Both the position numbers and the translations under genes were made by a program. This document shows positions 56,204-63,977 of a stretch of DNA of 64,000 nucleotides, one piece after another. The stretch covers positions 1,302,001 through 1,366,000 of the forward strand of contig NZ_JBGCUS010000001.1 in the NCBI RefSeq assembly GCF_041415945.1. The letters run 5' to 3'. The notes beneath the pieces are model-generated. The model did not search any database. It saw nothing but the letters and a program-made list of their open reading frames with translations, and was not told the origin of the DNA. Every line of letters starts with the position of its first letter. The first letter of the stretch is position 1. This DNA comes from Ancylobacter sp. IITR112 (lineage in GTDB: Bacteria > Pseudomonadota > Alphaproteobacteria > Rhizobiales > Xanthobacteraceae).

Positions 56204-56785
56204 TCACTGTGAGGGGAAATTGCCGGTAAGCGCTATGATGTAGTTGATGGAAAGGGTGGGCATTGCATTGTTGTGAGGAGATGCGCCGCCCGCTTCCGTG
56301 ACAGTGTCGATGGCGAGCACTTGCGGTTCGCGCTGCTTCGTCTTTCCATCCTGGGGATCGACATAGCTGGTATCATTCAGATAGGGCAGGCCCTCCTTGT
56401 CGCTGGCGGCATCGGGCGAAAAGGCGGTTGCGAATAGGGCGCTCTCGTTCGTCGGCGTGTCGGAGGTGGCGTTCTGGTCACTGGCGGCCAGATGATGGGT
56501 GTGAGCCGGCAGCTGTTGCTTGCCGAGAAGGACGGTTGACTCGCCCACGACCTCGCCGAGCGTGCGCGCGGTGAGACCGGGGCCGTGACCGCTGCCGACG
56601 ACGAGACGTCCCCGCAGATCGGGAAGCGCGAAACTGTTGATCCCGTCACCTCCCCATATCGTTCCCAGCAGCGCATACAATGCCTGATTCTGGCTAATGG
56701 GCAGCGTCTGGCCATGGCAGAAGGCCCAGCCGCGCGGTGCGTAATCGCCGGCGAAAATCCGGAGTTCTCCAAGATATGCGTCCAT
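56204..56785 (-). CDS. Tail-collar domain protein (MdpB-like), second of three
   Basis: A 193-residue paralog with the same layout: YLGELRIFAGDYAPRGWAFC, LPISQNQALYALLGTIWGGD and SFALPDLRGRLVVGSG, ending NNAMPTLSINYIIALTGNFP. The gene is 10 bp from each neighbour, so the three are one operon. Function unknown; possibly secreted or surface-assembled, although no signal peptide is seen. Confidence 0.85.
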   Translation of the reverse strand: MDAYLGELRIFAGDYAPRGWAFCHGQTLPISQNQALYALLGTIWGGDGINSFALPDLRGRLVVGSGHGPGLTARTLGEVVGESTVLLGKQQLPAHTHHLAASDQNATSDTPTNESALFATAFSPDAASDKEGLPYLNDTSYVDPQDGKTKQREPQVLAIDTVTEAGGASPHNNAMPTLSINYIIALTGNFPSQ

Positions 56786-56795
56786 TTATCTGCCC

Positions 56796-57347
56796 TTAAT
56801 CGCCGCGTGGGGGGAAAATGCCGCTGATGCAGATGCAGTAATGCATGACGGCAGAGGGCTGCATGTTGGTGTGGGGCTGGCTGCCGCCGGCTGCCGTGAG
56901 CGATCCCGGATGCAACTGGACGTTGGGTGTTCCGTCATTCTTGTACAGGAAGCGCTTCTTGCCATCGTCATCGAGGCCCACGCTGGCGATGTGGGCTCCC
57001 TTCGCCTTGCCGCTCCTCTTGGCCGTGCCGATGGCTGCGCTGGCCTGGAAACGGTGGTTGTGAATGGGAAGCTGGCCGACCGTCAGCGTGACGGTTTCCA
57101 GACCGCCCTGTAACCCGATCGGATAATCGTTTCCCTCGACATCCTTGCCCCGGCCGATGGCCACGCGACCCCGCAGATCCGGGAGCGCAAAAGTGGTTTT
57201 GCCGTCGCCGCCATAGACATCGCCCAGCAGGGCGAACAGAGCCGTATACCTGTTGACGGGCATCTGCCGTCCATCCGCAGCAAGCCATCCCTCCGGAATA
57301 CGATCATAGGGGAACAGGCGAATCTCCCCGGTGTATCCGCTGTCCAT
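56796..57347 (-). CDS. Tail-collar domain protein (MdpB-like), first of three
   Basis: A 183-residue paralog. The collar motifs are YTGEIRLFPYDRIPEGWLAA, YTALFALLGDVYGGDG and TFALPDLRGRVAIGRG; it ends NMQPSAVMHYCICISGIFPP. I start at MDSGYTGEIR because family similarity begins there. It leads the three-gene unit, with a 179-bp gap to the divergent peptide gene. Confidence 0.85.
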   Translation of the reverse strand: MDSGYTGEIRLFPYDRIPEGWLAADGRQMPVNRYTALFALLGDVYGGDGKTTFALPDLRGRVAIGRGKDVEGNDYPIGLQGGLETVTLTVGQLPIHNHRFQASAAIGTAKRSGKAKGAHIASVGLDDDGKKRFLYKNDGTPNVQLHPGSLTAAGGSQPHTNMQPSAVMHYCICISGIFPPRGD

Positions 57348-57526
57348 GAGCCACGCCTCCCAGCCTGCACGAAGCAGAACATCTATAGGTTGCATTGATG
57401 TTAGAATGCGCTCGCTTAAGATGTAAAGCGCTTTGTTCGAGCGAGGATGCTGCGCCGGGGCGTTGACGCGGTTGCTGGTCCGCCTCATTCTTGCCTCAGG
57501 TTGTAAAGCACGGCCTGGGGGGCGGT

Positions 57527-57685
57527 ATGGACAAGGGTGAGGCGGGCGCGTTGGTCGACGATGCAGAGGCGGGTCCGCTCGCGCTCGGCAAACGACCCTG
57601 GGAAGTGCCGACGCTCGACATCAGGCCACTCGCCGCGGCCGAGGTGGAGAATTCGGCCACGACCGAGGACGGCCAGTCTTCCTGA
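57527..57685 (+). CDS. Candidate RiPP precursor peptide
   Basis: A 52-residue acidic peptide beginning MDKGEAGALVDDAEAG and, in its middle, KRPWEVPTLDIRPL, followed by a short polar tail ending DGQSS. W-E-V-P-T-L has the form of the leader motif Y-x-x-P-x-L recognised by PqqD-like domains in lasso pathways, with Trp for Tyr. The extreme C-terminal Ser-Ser is where paeninodin-type HPr kinases phosphorylate. A GGGGGGCGGT ribosome site lies directly before the ATG. It precedes the asparagine-synthetase-like gene by 135 bp on the same strand. The core boundary is not clear. Confidence 0.55.
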   Translation: MDKGEAGALVDDAEAGPLALGKRPWEVPTLDIRPLAAAEVENSATTEDGQSS

Positions 57686-57820
57686 AGATGTGGGGGCGGC
57701 GCTCGCGGCCCGGAGCGGTTGAAGGCTGGCCCGTTTCGGCGCGTAATGACGGCTTCAGATCTTTCGATTCCGGTGCCTGGCGGTGTAATGCTGCCATTAT
57801 GGGCAGTAGGGCACGGCTGA

Positions 57821-59689
57821 ATGGGCTTTTGCGGCGTCGGACATCCCGCCCCACCACTGGCGGAGCGCATGGCGCGGGCGCTGCAGCAGGCGACCGGCCG
57901 GGTCGCGGGCTGGCAGGGCGACGAGGTCGTTCTGCGTGCCGGCGACGGCGCATTGTGTCTCAGCGATGCACGGGCCGCCATCGCCTTTGACGGGCGGCTG
58001 GACAATCAGCCGGAACTGGAAAGGCGGCTCGGCCTGCCGCCCGGCGATGTGGGGGGCGTGCTGCTCGCGGCCTTTCACCGCTGGGGGGCGGACTGCTTCA
58101 CCCATCTGATCGGCGATTATGCCTGCGCGGTGTGGGACCGCGCCGCGCGCGTCTTCTACCTCGCCACCGATCCCGGTGCCTTGCGCACCCTGTTCTTCTG
58201 GGCGGAGCGGGGGCAATTGCTGTTCGCCACCGAGCAGCGCGGCCTGTTCGCCTGTCCTGAAATGCCGCGCGAGATCGACCGCGACCAGATGGCCGCCTGG
58301 CTCTGCATGCTGCCGCGCGAGCCGCTGCGTACCTTCTTTCGCGGCATCAACCGTGTGCCGCCGGGCCATTGCGTGCGCTGGGCGGGCGGCAGCTTCACGC
58401 TGGAACGCTGGTGGCGACCGGAGGATGTGCCGGCGCTGCATCTGCCGCGCGACGAGGACTATGAGGAAGCGCTGCGCGCGGCGCTGACCGAGGCGGTGCG
58501 CGCCCGCATCCGACCGGGCGAGCGCATCGGCAGCAATCTGTCGGGCGGGCTGGACAGCTCCAGCGTCACCGCGCTGGCGGCGGGGCACCTGGCGACGGAG
58601 GGGCGGGAACTGACCTCCTTCACCGCCGCCCCGCGACACCCGCAGCCCGCCCGCCGCAACCGCTTCACCGATGAATGGCCCTATGCCGCCGAGGTCGCGG
58701 CGCTCTACCCCAACATCACCCATGTGCGGATCGACAATGATGACGAGCCGCTGCTCGACGCGCTGGACCGGCGCGACATGGCCAGCGACTGGCCGGTGCT
58801 GAACGCGACCAACGCGGTGTGGATCGACGCCATTCACCGCGAGGCGAAGCGGCGGCGGCTCGCCGTGCTGCTGGTGGGCGCGATGGGAAACATGACCATC
58901 AGCTATTCCGGCGGCGAGAGGCTGGCGGGCCATCTGCGCCGGGCCGATATTGGCGGCACCTGGCGCACGATCGCCGATCTGCGGCGCGGCGGGGGGCGCT
59001 CCTGGCTGGGCCTCGCCGGCGAAGCCGCCGACTCGTTGCTGCCGCCACGGCTCAGCCGGCGCCTGCGCGCGGCACTGGGGCAGAATCCGGTGGGGCTGTT
59101 CGACTATACCGCCATACACCCTGCCTTCCTGCGGCGCTCGGGCCTCGAGGAGCGTGCGGTCGAGATGGCGGGCAGCCTGCGCAACGCGGCGCGCGGCGAC
59201 GGCCGTCGCTTGCGCCTCGCCGTACTGGACCGCAGCGATCATCGTGGCCACCACGCCATGACGACGCGCCGTCTGTTCGGCCTCGATGTGCGCGACCCGA
59301 CCAGCGATCGGCGCGTGGTCGAACTCTGTCTTTCCATTCCCGAGGAACAGTTCGCGCGCGGCGGCGTGCCACGCTCGCTGATCCGGCGGGCGATGCGCGG
59401 CCTCGTGCCCGATACCATCCTCGATGAGCGGCGCAAGGGTCTGCAGGCCGCCGACTGGCGCGTGGGCTTCCAAGAGGCCCTGCCCGGGCTGCGGGATGAG
59501 GTGGCGCGGCTGCGCGGCAGTGACACGGCGCGCGAATGCCTCGATCTCGACCGCATGGACGCTCTGCTCGACGCCTGGCCGGGCAGCGATGACCACAGCG
59601 AGCGGACGAATGTCGATTATCTCTGCGCCTTCAGCCGGGCTCTCACCGCCGGCCGCTTCATCCGCCGCGTCGAGGGCGGCAATTTCTAG
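57821..59689 (+). CDS. Asparagine-synthetase-like RiPP cyclase candidate
   Basis: A 622-residue protein. The N-terminal class II glutaminase-like domain (about 1-200) starts MGFCGVGHPA, so the Cys is at position 4 and not exposed as residue 2; the domain is probably not a working glutaminase. The ATP-pyrophosphatase loop SGGLDSSSV is at 241-249, and the C-terminal part keeps ERRKGLQAADW. Such enzymes adenylate carboxylates; in lasso pathways they close the ring. It could equally be a family B asparagine synthetase with altered start, but the neighbours (PqqD, HPr kinase) favour peptide modification. Confidence 0.75.
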   Translation: MGFCGVGHPAPPLAERMARALQQATGRVAGWQGDEVVLRAGDGALCLSDARAAIAFDGRLDNQPELERRLGLPPGDVGGVLLAAFHRWGADCFTHLIGDYACAVWDRAARVFYLATDPGALRTLFFWAERGQLLFATEQRGLFACPEMPREIDRDQMAAWLCMLPREPLRTFFRGINRVPPGHCVRWAGGSFTLERWWRPEDVPALHLPRDEDYEEALRAALTEAVRARIRPGERIGSNLSGGLDSSSVTALAAGHLATEGRELTSFTAAPRHPQPARRNRFTDEWPYAAEVAALYPNITHVRIDNDDEPLLDALDRRDMASDWPVLNATNAVWIDAIHREAKRRRLAVLLVGAMGNMTISYSGGERLAGHLRRADIGGTWRTIADLRRGGGRSWLGLAGEAADSLLPPRLSRRLRAALGQNPVGLFDYTAIHPAFLRRSGLEERAVEMAGSLRNAARGDGRRLRLAVLDRSDHRGHHAMTTRRLFGLDVRDPTSDRRVVELCLSIPEEQFARGGVPRSLIRRAMRGLVPDTILDERRKGLQAADWRVGFQEALPGLRDEVARLRGSDTARECLDLDRMDALLDAWPGSDDHSERTNVDYLCAFSRALTAGRFIRRVEGGNF

Positions 59690-59790
59690 ACTCATTTCGC
59701 TGTTTCACGGAAACAGTGATCTAATTGGTTGTTTCGGGGCGTGTTCTCACGCCGACCGGTATCCACATCGCTCGAAAACGCATCTGGGCA
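59687..59790. repeat. Dispersed hairpin repeat, copy 4
   Basis: Starts with the TAG stop codon of the cyclase-like gene, has the hairpin CTGTTTC-ACG-GAAACAG (59700-59716), and ends with ACCGGTATCCACATCGCTCGAAAACGC, the reverse complement of the GCGTTTTCG...GGATACCGGT block of copies 2 and 3. It separates the convergent cyclase and sulfotransferase genes. Confidence 0.82.
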
Positions 59791-59794
59791 GGGA

Positions 59795-60631
59795 TCAGAG
59801 ATAACCGAGGCGGGCCATCATCGGTCCCTGCGTCTCGGCGATGCGCCCGGCAAGCGCGGGCGGCAGCGCGCGGCGCCAGTCCCCGGCGCGGCCGGAGCGG
59901 AAGAACGGGGCGCTGGCGCGCGCGAGCCGCTCACGAAAGCCGGCGCGGGCCTCCTGCGCCGCCAGCGTGGCGAAGGCGCTGGCGTTCAGTGACCGCGCCA
60001 CCGCGTCCGGCGTGTCGTCGAGATCGAGGAAGCGGCACAGGCGTGCGAAGCCTTGGTCCGGCTGGGCCACGAGATCCTCATAGCGCAGGACCAGCCGGTT
60101 CACCGCCTCGGCGTCGATCCAGCTCGCCGCATGCGCGCTCCAGGAGGAGACGAAATGCTCGACATTGTCGTTCAGCCCCGTCTCCGACCGGCCGAGGATA
60201 CGGGTGGGGTCGGCGATGTTCGCGACGCTGGTCGCCAGCGGCTGTCCGAAATGATGCGCGGCGGAGACTGCCACGTCGCGCGGGTCGCGCACGATATAGA
60301 CCACGCGGTCGATCACATCCGCCGGAACGGCCGGCTCGCGCGCGCCGGGCGGCACGAGATGGGAATCATGCGTCTTGTAGAGGCCGGGCCGGTCCCGCGC
60401 GATGCATCGGCTGGTAAGAGGGCGCAGGAGGGCGACCTGTTCCGGCGTCAGATCCTCATGTTCGAGGCCGGCATGACGATCCTGCAACTGACGCGATGTC
60501 AGATTCATGATCCGCGCGAGGTCGCGATTCACGTCAATGGCCTGTCCGCGCCGGCGGTGGCTGGTGAGAAAGGCGCGCAGCCAGGTATTGCCCGATTTCG
60601 GGTAGGAGGCGAGGAGGGTGAGGCCGCTCAT
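59795..60631 (-). CDS. Sulfotransferase family protein
   Basis: A 278-residue sulfotransferase. The PAPS 5'-phosphosulfate loop is LLASYPKSGNTWLRAF (about 7-22) and the 3'-phosphate motif is VVYIVRDPRDVAVSAAHHFG. Starts MSGLTLLAS. Its ATG overlaps the HPr kinase gene's stop (ATGA), so the two are co-translated. It probably adds sulfate to a small molecule or to the peptide product. Confidence 0.85.
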   Translation of the reverse strand: MSGLTLLASYPKSGNTWLRAFLTSHRRRGQAIDVNRDLARIMNLTSRQLQDRHAGLEHEDLTPEQVALLRPLTSRCIARDRPGLYKTHDSHLVPPGAREPAVPADVIDRVVYIVRDPRDVAVSAAHHFGQPLATSVANIADPTRILGRSETGLNDNVEHFVSSWSAHAASWIDAEAVNRLVLRYEDLVAQPDQGFARLCRFLDLDDTPDAVARSLNASAFATLAAQEARAGFRERLARASAPFFRSGRAGDWRRALPPALAGRIAETQGPMMARLGYL

Positions 60632-61527
60632 CCCCGCACCGTCGCGACGATGGCATCGAGCCAGCGCTCCGGCGGCGCCTCGCGCTGGCGCATCAGCCGA
60701 TAGACCGGCGTTCCCCCCGCCACCAGGGCGCGAAGCCGGAACAGAGTGGCGTCCCGCCCGAGCGCGCGGCCCACCTGCGGACGGTAGGTCTCGGTCTCCA
60801 GCTCGGCGAGGATGTCGAGCGGGCCCGCGAGACGTTCGATCCGCTCCTCCCCGCCATACTCGGGCCGCCGGAGCAGAAAGATGGCCTTGAGCGGCAATGT
60901 GTGCCGGGCGGCGGAATGCGGGGCCGGGAGGTGGAACTTGTCCAGCCTGCGCCGGTTGCGCTCCAGCCCTTCCGTCGAAAGATCCACGCCCTCGAGCGCG
61001 TCGCGCCAGAGCTTCAGCCGGGGGAAGGCCGGCCGCACCCGGGCCGGCGACCCCCCTTCGACCACGCACACATCATCTGCCACCAGCGCGTGGCCGCGCC
61101 GGGTGAAGTGCAGCGCCAGCGTCGACTTGCCCATCCCCGAGGCCCCGCAGAACGCCACCGCGCCGCCGTCGATCTCGACGCTGGACGCATGCAACGGCAG
61201 CAGGGCGCGCTGGTGGCAGACAATGCCGAGCACGGAGCCGAGAAGGAACAGGCGCAGATCCGCCTCGTCCGCTGCCGGCTCCGGCGCGATGACGATTTCG
61301 CCCGTGGGATCGACGCGGAATCGCGCCAGGGCGGGCACGTCGAGCCGAATGCAGCCATCCTCCCCTATATGGAGCAGTGGGCTGATCTCCCGCATTCCCG
61401 GCAGATCGTCGACGGCGCCGAGGCGGACGGTGAGATCGGCGGGGCGGTCCTCGCCCTCCCAGGCGACGAGTTCGGGCAGGGGGAGTTCGGAGACGATGCG
61501 CCAGCCGCACAGAAGACCGTCGGTCAT
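60628..61527 (-). CDS. HPr kinase-like peptide kinase
   Basis: A 299-residue protein with a C-terminal HPr-kinase-like P-loop domain: LPLHASSVEI, Walker A GASGMGKST (128-136) and LVADDVCVVEGG (about 148-159). Such HprK homologs in lasso-peptide clusters phosphorylate the C-terminal Ser of the precursor. Here it lies between a sulfotransferase and a PqqD-like gene in one operon. No PTS genes are nearby, so a role in sugar control is unlikely. Confidence 0.8.
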   Translation of the reverse strand: MTDGLLCGWRIVSELPLPELVAWEGEDRPADLTVRLGAVDDLPGMREISPLLHIGEDGCIRLDVPALARFRVDPTGEIVIAPEPAADEADLRLFLLGSVLGIVCHQRALLPLHASSVEIDGGAVAFCGASGMGKSTLALHFTRRGHALVADDVCVVEGGSPARVRPAFPRLKLWRDALEGVDLSTEGLERNRRRLDKFHLPAPHSAARHTLPLKAIFLLRRPEYGGEERIERLAGPLDILAELETETYRPQVGRALGRDATLFRLRALVAGGTPVYRLMRQREAPPERWLDAIVATVRG

Positions 61528-61541
61528 GGAGGCGAGCCCCG

Positions 61542-61823
61542 TCAGCCGCGCACGTCGATGAGGTTCTGCGCTTCGAGCTGCGCCAGAAAGGCGAGCACAT
61601 CGGCTTCCAGCCGCCCGGCATCGGCCGCGTAATCGGCCTCCAGGGCGCGGCAGAGCGCGTCGACGCGCACCGGCTGTTCCAGCCGCCGCCAGATGCTGGA
61701 AGCGATGGCGTTAAGCCCGAAATACAGGCCCTGCTCGATATCGAGCAGAACCTGCGTGTCGCCGACATCGGCCGCCAGCGGGTGTGAACGTCGAACGACT
61801 TCGGATGCCGCCGAAACAACCAT
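61542..61823 (-). CDS. PqqD-like RiPP recognition protein
   Basis: A 93-residue PqqD-family protein (RRE domain) that should bind the leader of a RiPP precursor. The typical DTQVLLDIEQGLYFGLNAIAS strand-turn and the helical SSIWRRLEQPVRVDAL followed by LAQLEAQNLIDVRG are clear. Start MVVSAASEVVRRSH; a longer frame is unlikely. First gene of the PqqD-HPr kinase-sulfotransferase operon. Confidence 0.82.
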   Translation of the reverse strand: MVVSAASEVVRRSHPLAADVGDTQVLLDIEQGLYFGLNAIASSIWRRLEQPVRVDALCRALEADYAADAGRLEADVLAFLAQLEAQNLIDVRG

Positions 61824-61928
61824 GGAGCCCGCCTGGATTGCTTTCCCGGCGTCTAGGTTTAAACCTCGGCGTGAACAGCGTCCAGTCGCCACCCGAGATA
61901 GGCGACCTAAGGTCAGGCGACCGTGTCT

Positions 61929-62141
61929 TTATGCCGTCCGCTGGACGCCATTCTCCTCGTCCATCAGCGATTCCACCGCGCCGATCGCCACTTCCAGCGT
62001 GGCGATCTTCTGCAGCGTCTTGTCGGAGGGGAGGGCGTCGATGTCGGCGGCGCGGGTGATGAGCTCGCGCTGCTCGGCCAGCAGCCGGTTGCGCAGGGTC
62101 TTCAGCTTGGTGGCGAGGGAATCGGTGGCGGCGGCGGGCAT
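61929..62141 (-). CDS. Small conserved helical protein
   Basis: A 70-residue soluble, helical protein (LATKLKTLRNRLLAEQRELI..., EVAIGAVESLMDEENGVQ), mostly charged with heptad spacing, so perhaps a coiled coil. Unknown function. It is likely co-transcribed with the next small gene, whose end lies 17 bp upstream. Confidence 0.55.
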   Translation of the reverse strand: MPAAATDSLATKLKTLRNRLLAEQRELITRAADIDALPSDKTLQKIATLEVAIGAVESLMDEENGVQRTA

Positions 62142-62157
62142 GGCGGCTTTCAGCAGG

Positions 62158-62376
62158 CTAACGCTTGGGGAGGCGGCGGGCGGGTTTGGCGGCGGGCGCG
62201 GCGTCGGCAGCGGCTTCCTGGGCGAGGCGCGCGGCACGCAGCCGGGCGATCTTGGCGTCGCGGGCCAGCGTATCGCTCTCGATCATCGACATGGCGATAC
62301 GCGAGACCGTCTCGGCCTTGCTCTCGGATTGCGACAGCTTGGGGACGAAGGGGGATTCCGGGGCTTTTCTCGGCAT
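62158..62376 (-). CDS. Small conserved basic protein
   Basis: A 72-residue protein (MPRKAPESPFVPKLSQSESK..., AMSMIESDTLARDAKIARLR) ending AAPAAKPARRLPKR with a basic tail. Function unknown. It sits just after the cold-shock gene's terminator on the same strand. Confidence 0.55.
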   Translation of the reverse strand: MPRKAPESPFVPKLSQSESKAETVSRIAMSMIESDTLARDAKIARLRAARLAQEAAADAAPAAKPARRLPKR

Positions 62377-62400
62377 GATCAACGTCCCAGTGTAAACGCG

Positions 62401-62425
62401 AAAAAGGCCGGGTCGCCCCGGCCTT
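62401..62425 (-). terminator. Terminator of the cold-shock gene
   Basis: On the minus strand AAGGCCGGGG-CGA-CCCGGCC followed by TTTTT, about 60 bp past the cspA-type stop. A strong rho-independent terminator. Confidence 0.85.
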
Positions 62426-62487
62426 CCCACGTTCGCCTCAACGGTCCGCGCCAGTACATCCGTGGTCGCCGACCGGAAGCCGTCTCG

Positions 62488-62697
62488 TCACGCAGCCTTG
62501 AGGCTGCCGGCCGAGCTCTTGCCGCTGCGGCGGTCGGTCTCGAGCTCGTAGGAGATCTTCTGGCCCTCATTGAGGCCCATCATGCCCGCGCGCTCAACCG
62601 CCGAGATGTGCACGAACACATCCGGGCCGCCATTGTCCGGCTGAATGAAACCAAAGCCCTTCTGGCCGTTGAACCACTTCACAGTACCTGTCGCCAT
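62488..62697 (-). CDS. Cold-shock protein, CspA family
   Basis: A 69-residue cold-shock domain protein. RNP1 is GFGFIQP and RNP2 is VFVHIS, with the start TGTVKWFNGQKG. A single OB fold that binds single-stranded RNA/DNA. A roughly 180-base gap lies upstream of it, compatible with a long leader, but I cannot identify a thermosensor fold. Confidence 0.93.
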   Translation of the reverse strand: MATGTVKWFNGQKGFGFIQPDNGGPDVFVHISAVERAGMMGLNEGQKISYELETDRRSGKSSAGSLKAA

Positions 62698-62840
62698 GAC
62701 TAAATCCTTTCAGTCGACATAGAGATTTGATGGTGCGCCGGGGCGCACGCATCAGGTTGACATCGATTTGAGAGGAAGTTCGCTACGGCGCAAGACTGCG
62801 CAAAACAAAGTTCAACGTCCAAGATCGATATCTTATCGTA

Positions 62841-62870
62841 CCGGGGTTGTGGACATCTCACAACCCCCGG
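62841..62870 (-). terminator. Hairpin after rpsU
   Basis: A stem CCGGGGTTGTG / CACAACCCCCGG with a loop of about 7 bases, just past the rpsU stop. It has no T-run on the rpsU strand, so it may be a weak terminator or a transcript-stabilising hairpin. Confidence 0.5.
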
Positions 62871-62881
62871 CCGATCTATTT

Positions 62882-63178
62882 TTACTCGGCAGCCGGAGCG
62901 GCCGGAGCGCCGGGGCGGGGGGCGCCGCGGCCGACGATCGGCTTCTTCTTCGGGGCGGCGATGAGACCCTCGCGGATCGCCTGCTTGCGCGCGGCCTTCT
63001 TGCTGCGGCGCACCGCCTCGGCATCCTCGCGCACGCGGCGCTCGGACGGCTTCTCATAGGAGCGGCGGGCTTTCATCTCGCGGAAGATGCCTTCGCGCTG
63101 CATCTTCTTCTTCAGCACGCGCATGGCTTGTTCGACATTGTTGTCGCGAACGAGGACCTGCAATTCTTGTCCGATCAC
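62882..63178 (-). CDS. rpsU: 30S ribosomal protein S21
   Basis: A 98-residue S21: [20 protein letters not shown] and [20 protein letters not shown] are the family core, with a longer Lys/Pro/Ala-rich C-terminal tail common in alphaproteobacteria. Start codon is either GTG at 63178 or TTG at 63163; I use the former. The TTG would give the shorter LQVLVRDN form usual for the family. Confidence 0.92.
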   Translation of the reverse strand: MIGQELQVLVRDNNVEQAMRVLKKKMQREGIFREMKARRSYEKPSERRVREDAEAVRRSKKAARKQAIREGLIAAPKKKPIVGRGAPRPGAPAAPAAE

Positions 63179-63465
63179 ATGCAGCCGGGGCTGCTGGTTG
63201 GGCGGTTCGGGAGAACCGGCGCGGTCGCCTGTCGTGGAACGACGGGCGCGGGAACACGCGGCCCCGAAGGGGCGCGGGATTGAATCAGCCTACATAGCCC
63301 CATCGGACCCGGCCCGACAAGCGCGATCATCGCCCCAGTCTCGGCGCCGGCAGGCGGGCCGCCGTGTCACGAAAATGTGGTACGGCGGCGATGGGATCAT
63401 TTTTAGCCATGCCGCGTTGCCGCTCACCAAGGCACTATGCCCTTGGGGGTACCGGGGTCGAGACT

Positions 63466-63831
63466 ATGTCAATCGCAGTGCTGGTGGTGGAGGACGAGGC
63501 CCTGGTGCGCTTCGACATCGCCGACTATCTGGCCGAGCAGGGCTTCGACGTGCACGAAGCCGCCAATGCCGACCAGGCGCTGGCGGTACTGGAATCCGTC
63601 CCCGGCATCCGGCTGGTGTTCACCGATATCGACATGCCCGGCAGCATGGACGGGCTGAAACTCTCGGCCGCCGTGCGCAAGCGCTGGCCGCCGGTGCGGA
63701 TCATCGTTACGTCAGGCAACCGCCTCGCCGACGCGGCGGACATGCCCGATGGAAGCCTGTTCGTCGCCAAGCCCTACAGCCCCGCCGCCATCGCCCGCTC
63801 GATGCAAGGGCTGCTGGCGGGGCCGCAGTGA
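63466..63831 (+). CDS. Single-domain response regulator
   Basis: A 121-residue receiver-only protein with E9/D10/E11, phospho-acceptor D54 (VFTDIDMPGS), T/S 82-83 (VTSGN) and K102 (FVAKPYS). The TDxDMPGSMDGLKL form is that of FixJ/CheY-like receivers that occur with HWE/HisKA_2 kinases in Hyphomicrobiales. No kinase gene is in view. Start at MSIAVLVVED. Confidence 0.85.
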   Translation: MSIAVLVVEDEALVRFDIADYLAEQGFDVHEAANADQALAVLESVPGIRLVFTDIDMPGSMDGLKLSAAVRKRWPPVRIIVTSGNRLADAADMPDGSLFVAKPYSPAAIARSMQGLLAGPQ

Positions 63832-63904
63832 GTCGGCCGGGTCAGGCCGGGATGTGCCAAGGCCCCCGGGGGGCGGGGTGTGCTTGGCTGTGTCTTCTGG
63901 AGAT

Positions 63905-63977
63905 GTTGTTGATCGCCCGCGAGCGCCCGAAGGTGGCTGTGCGACCCGACCGATCGCAGGGCACGAGGATCAACAAC
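63905..63977. repeat. Inverted repeat near right edge
   Basis: GTTGTTGATC (63905-63914) and GATCAACAAC (63968-63977) form a perfect 10-base inverted repeat with 53 bases between, in otherwise non-coding sequence at the window end. It may be a hairpin or the end of an element that continues outside; cannot be decided here. Confidence 0.45.

Noticed and set aside
55655..57347. Prophage remnant at the tail-collar genes
   Set aside because: No other phage structural, lysis or integrase genes are nearby, and MdpB-like collar arrays are common as stand-alone bacterial genes.
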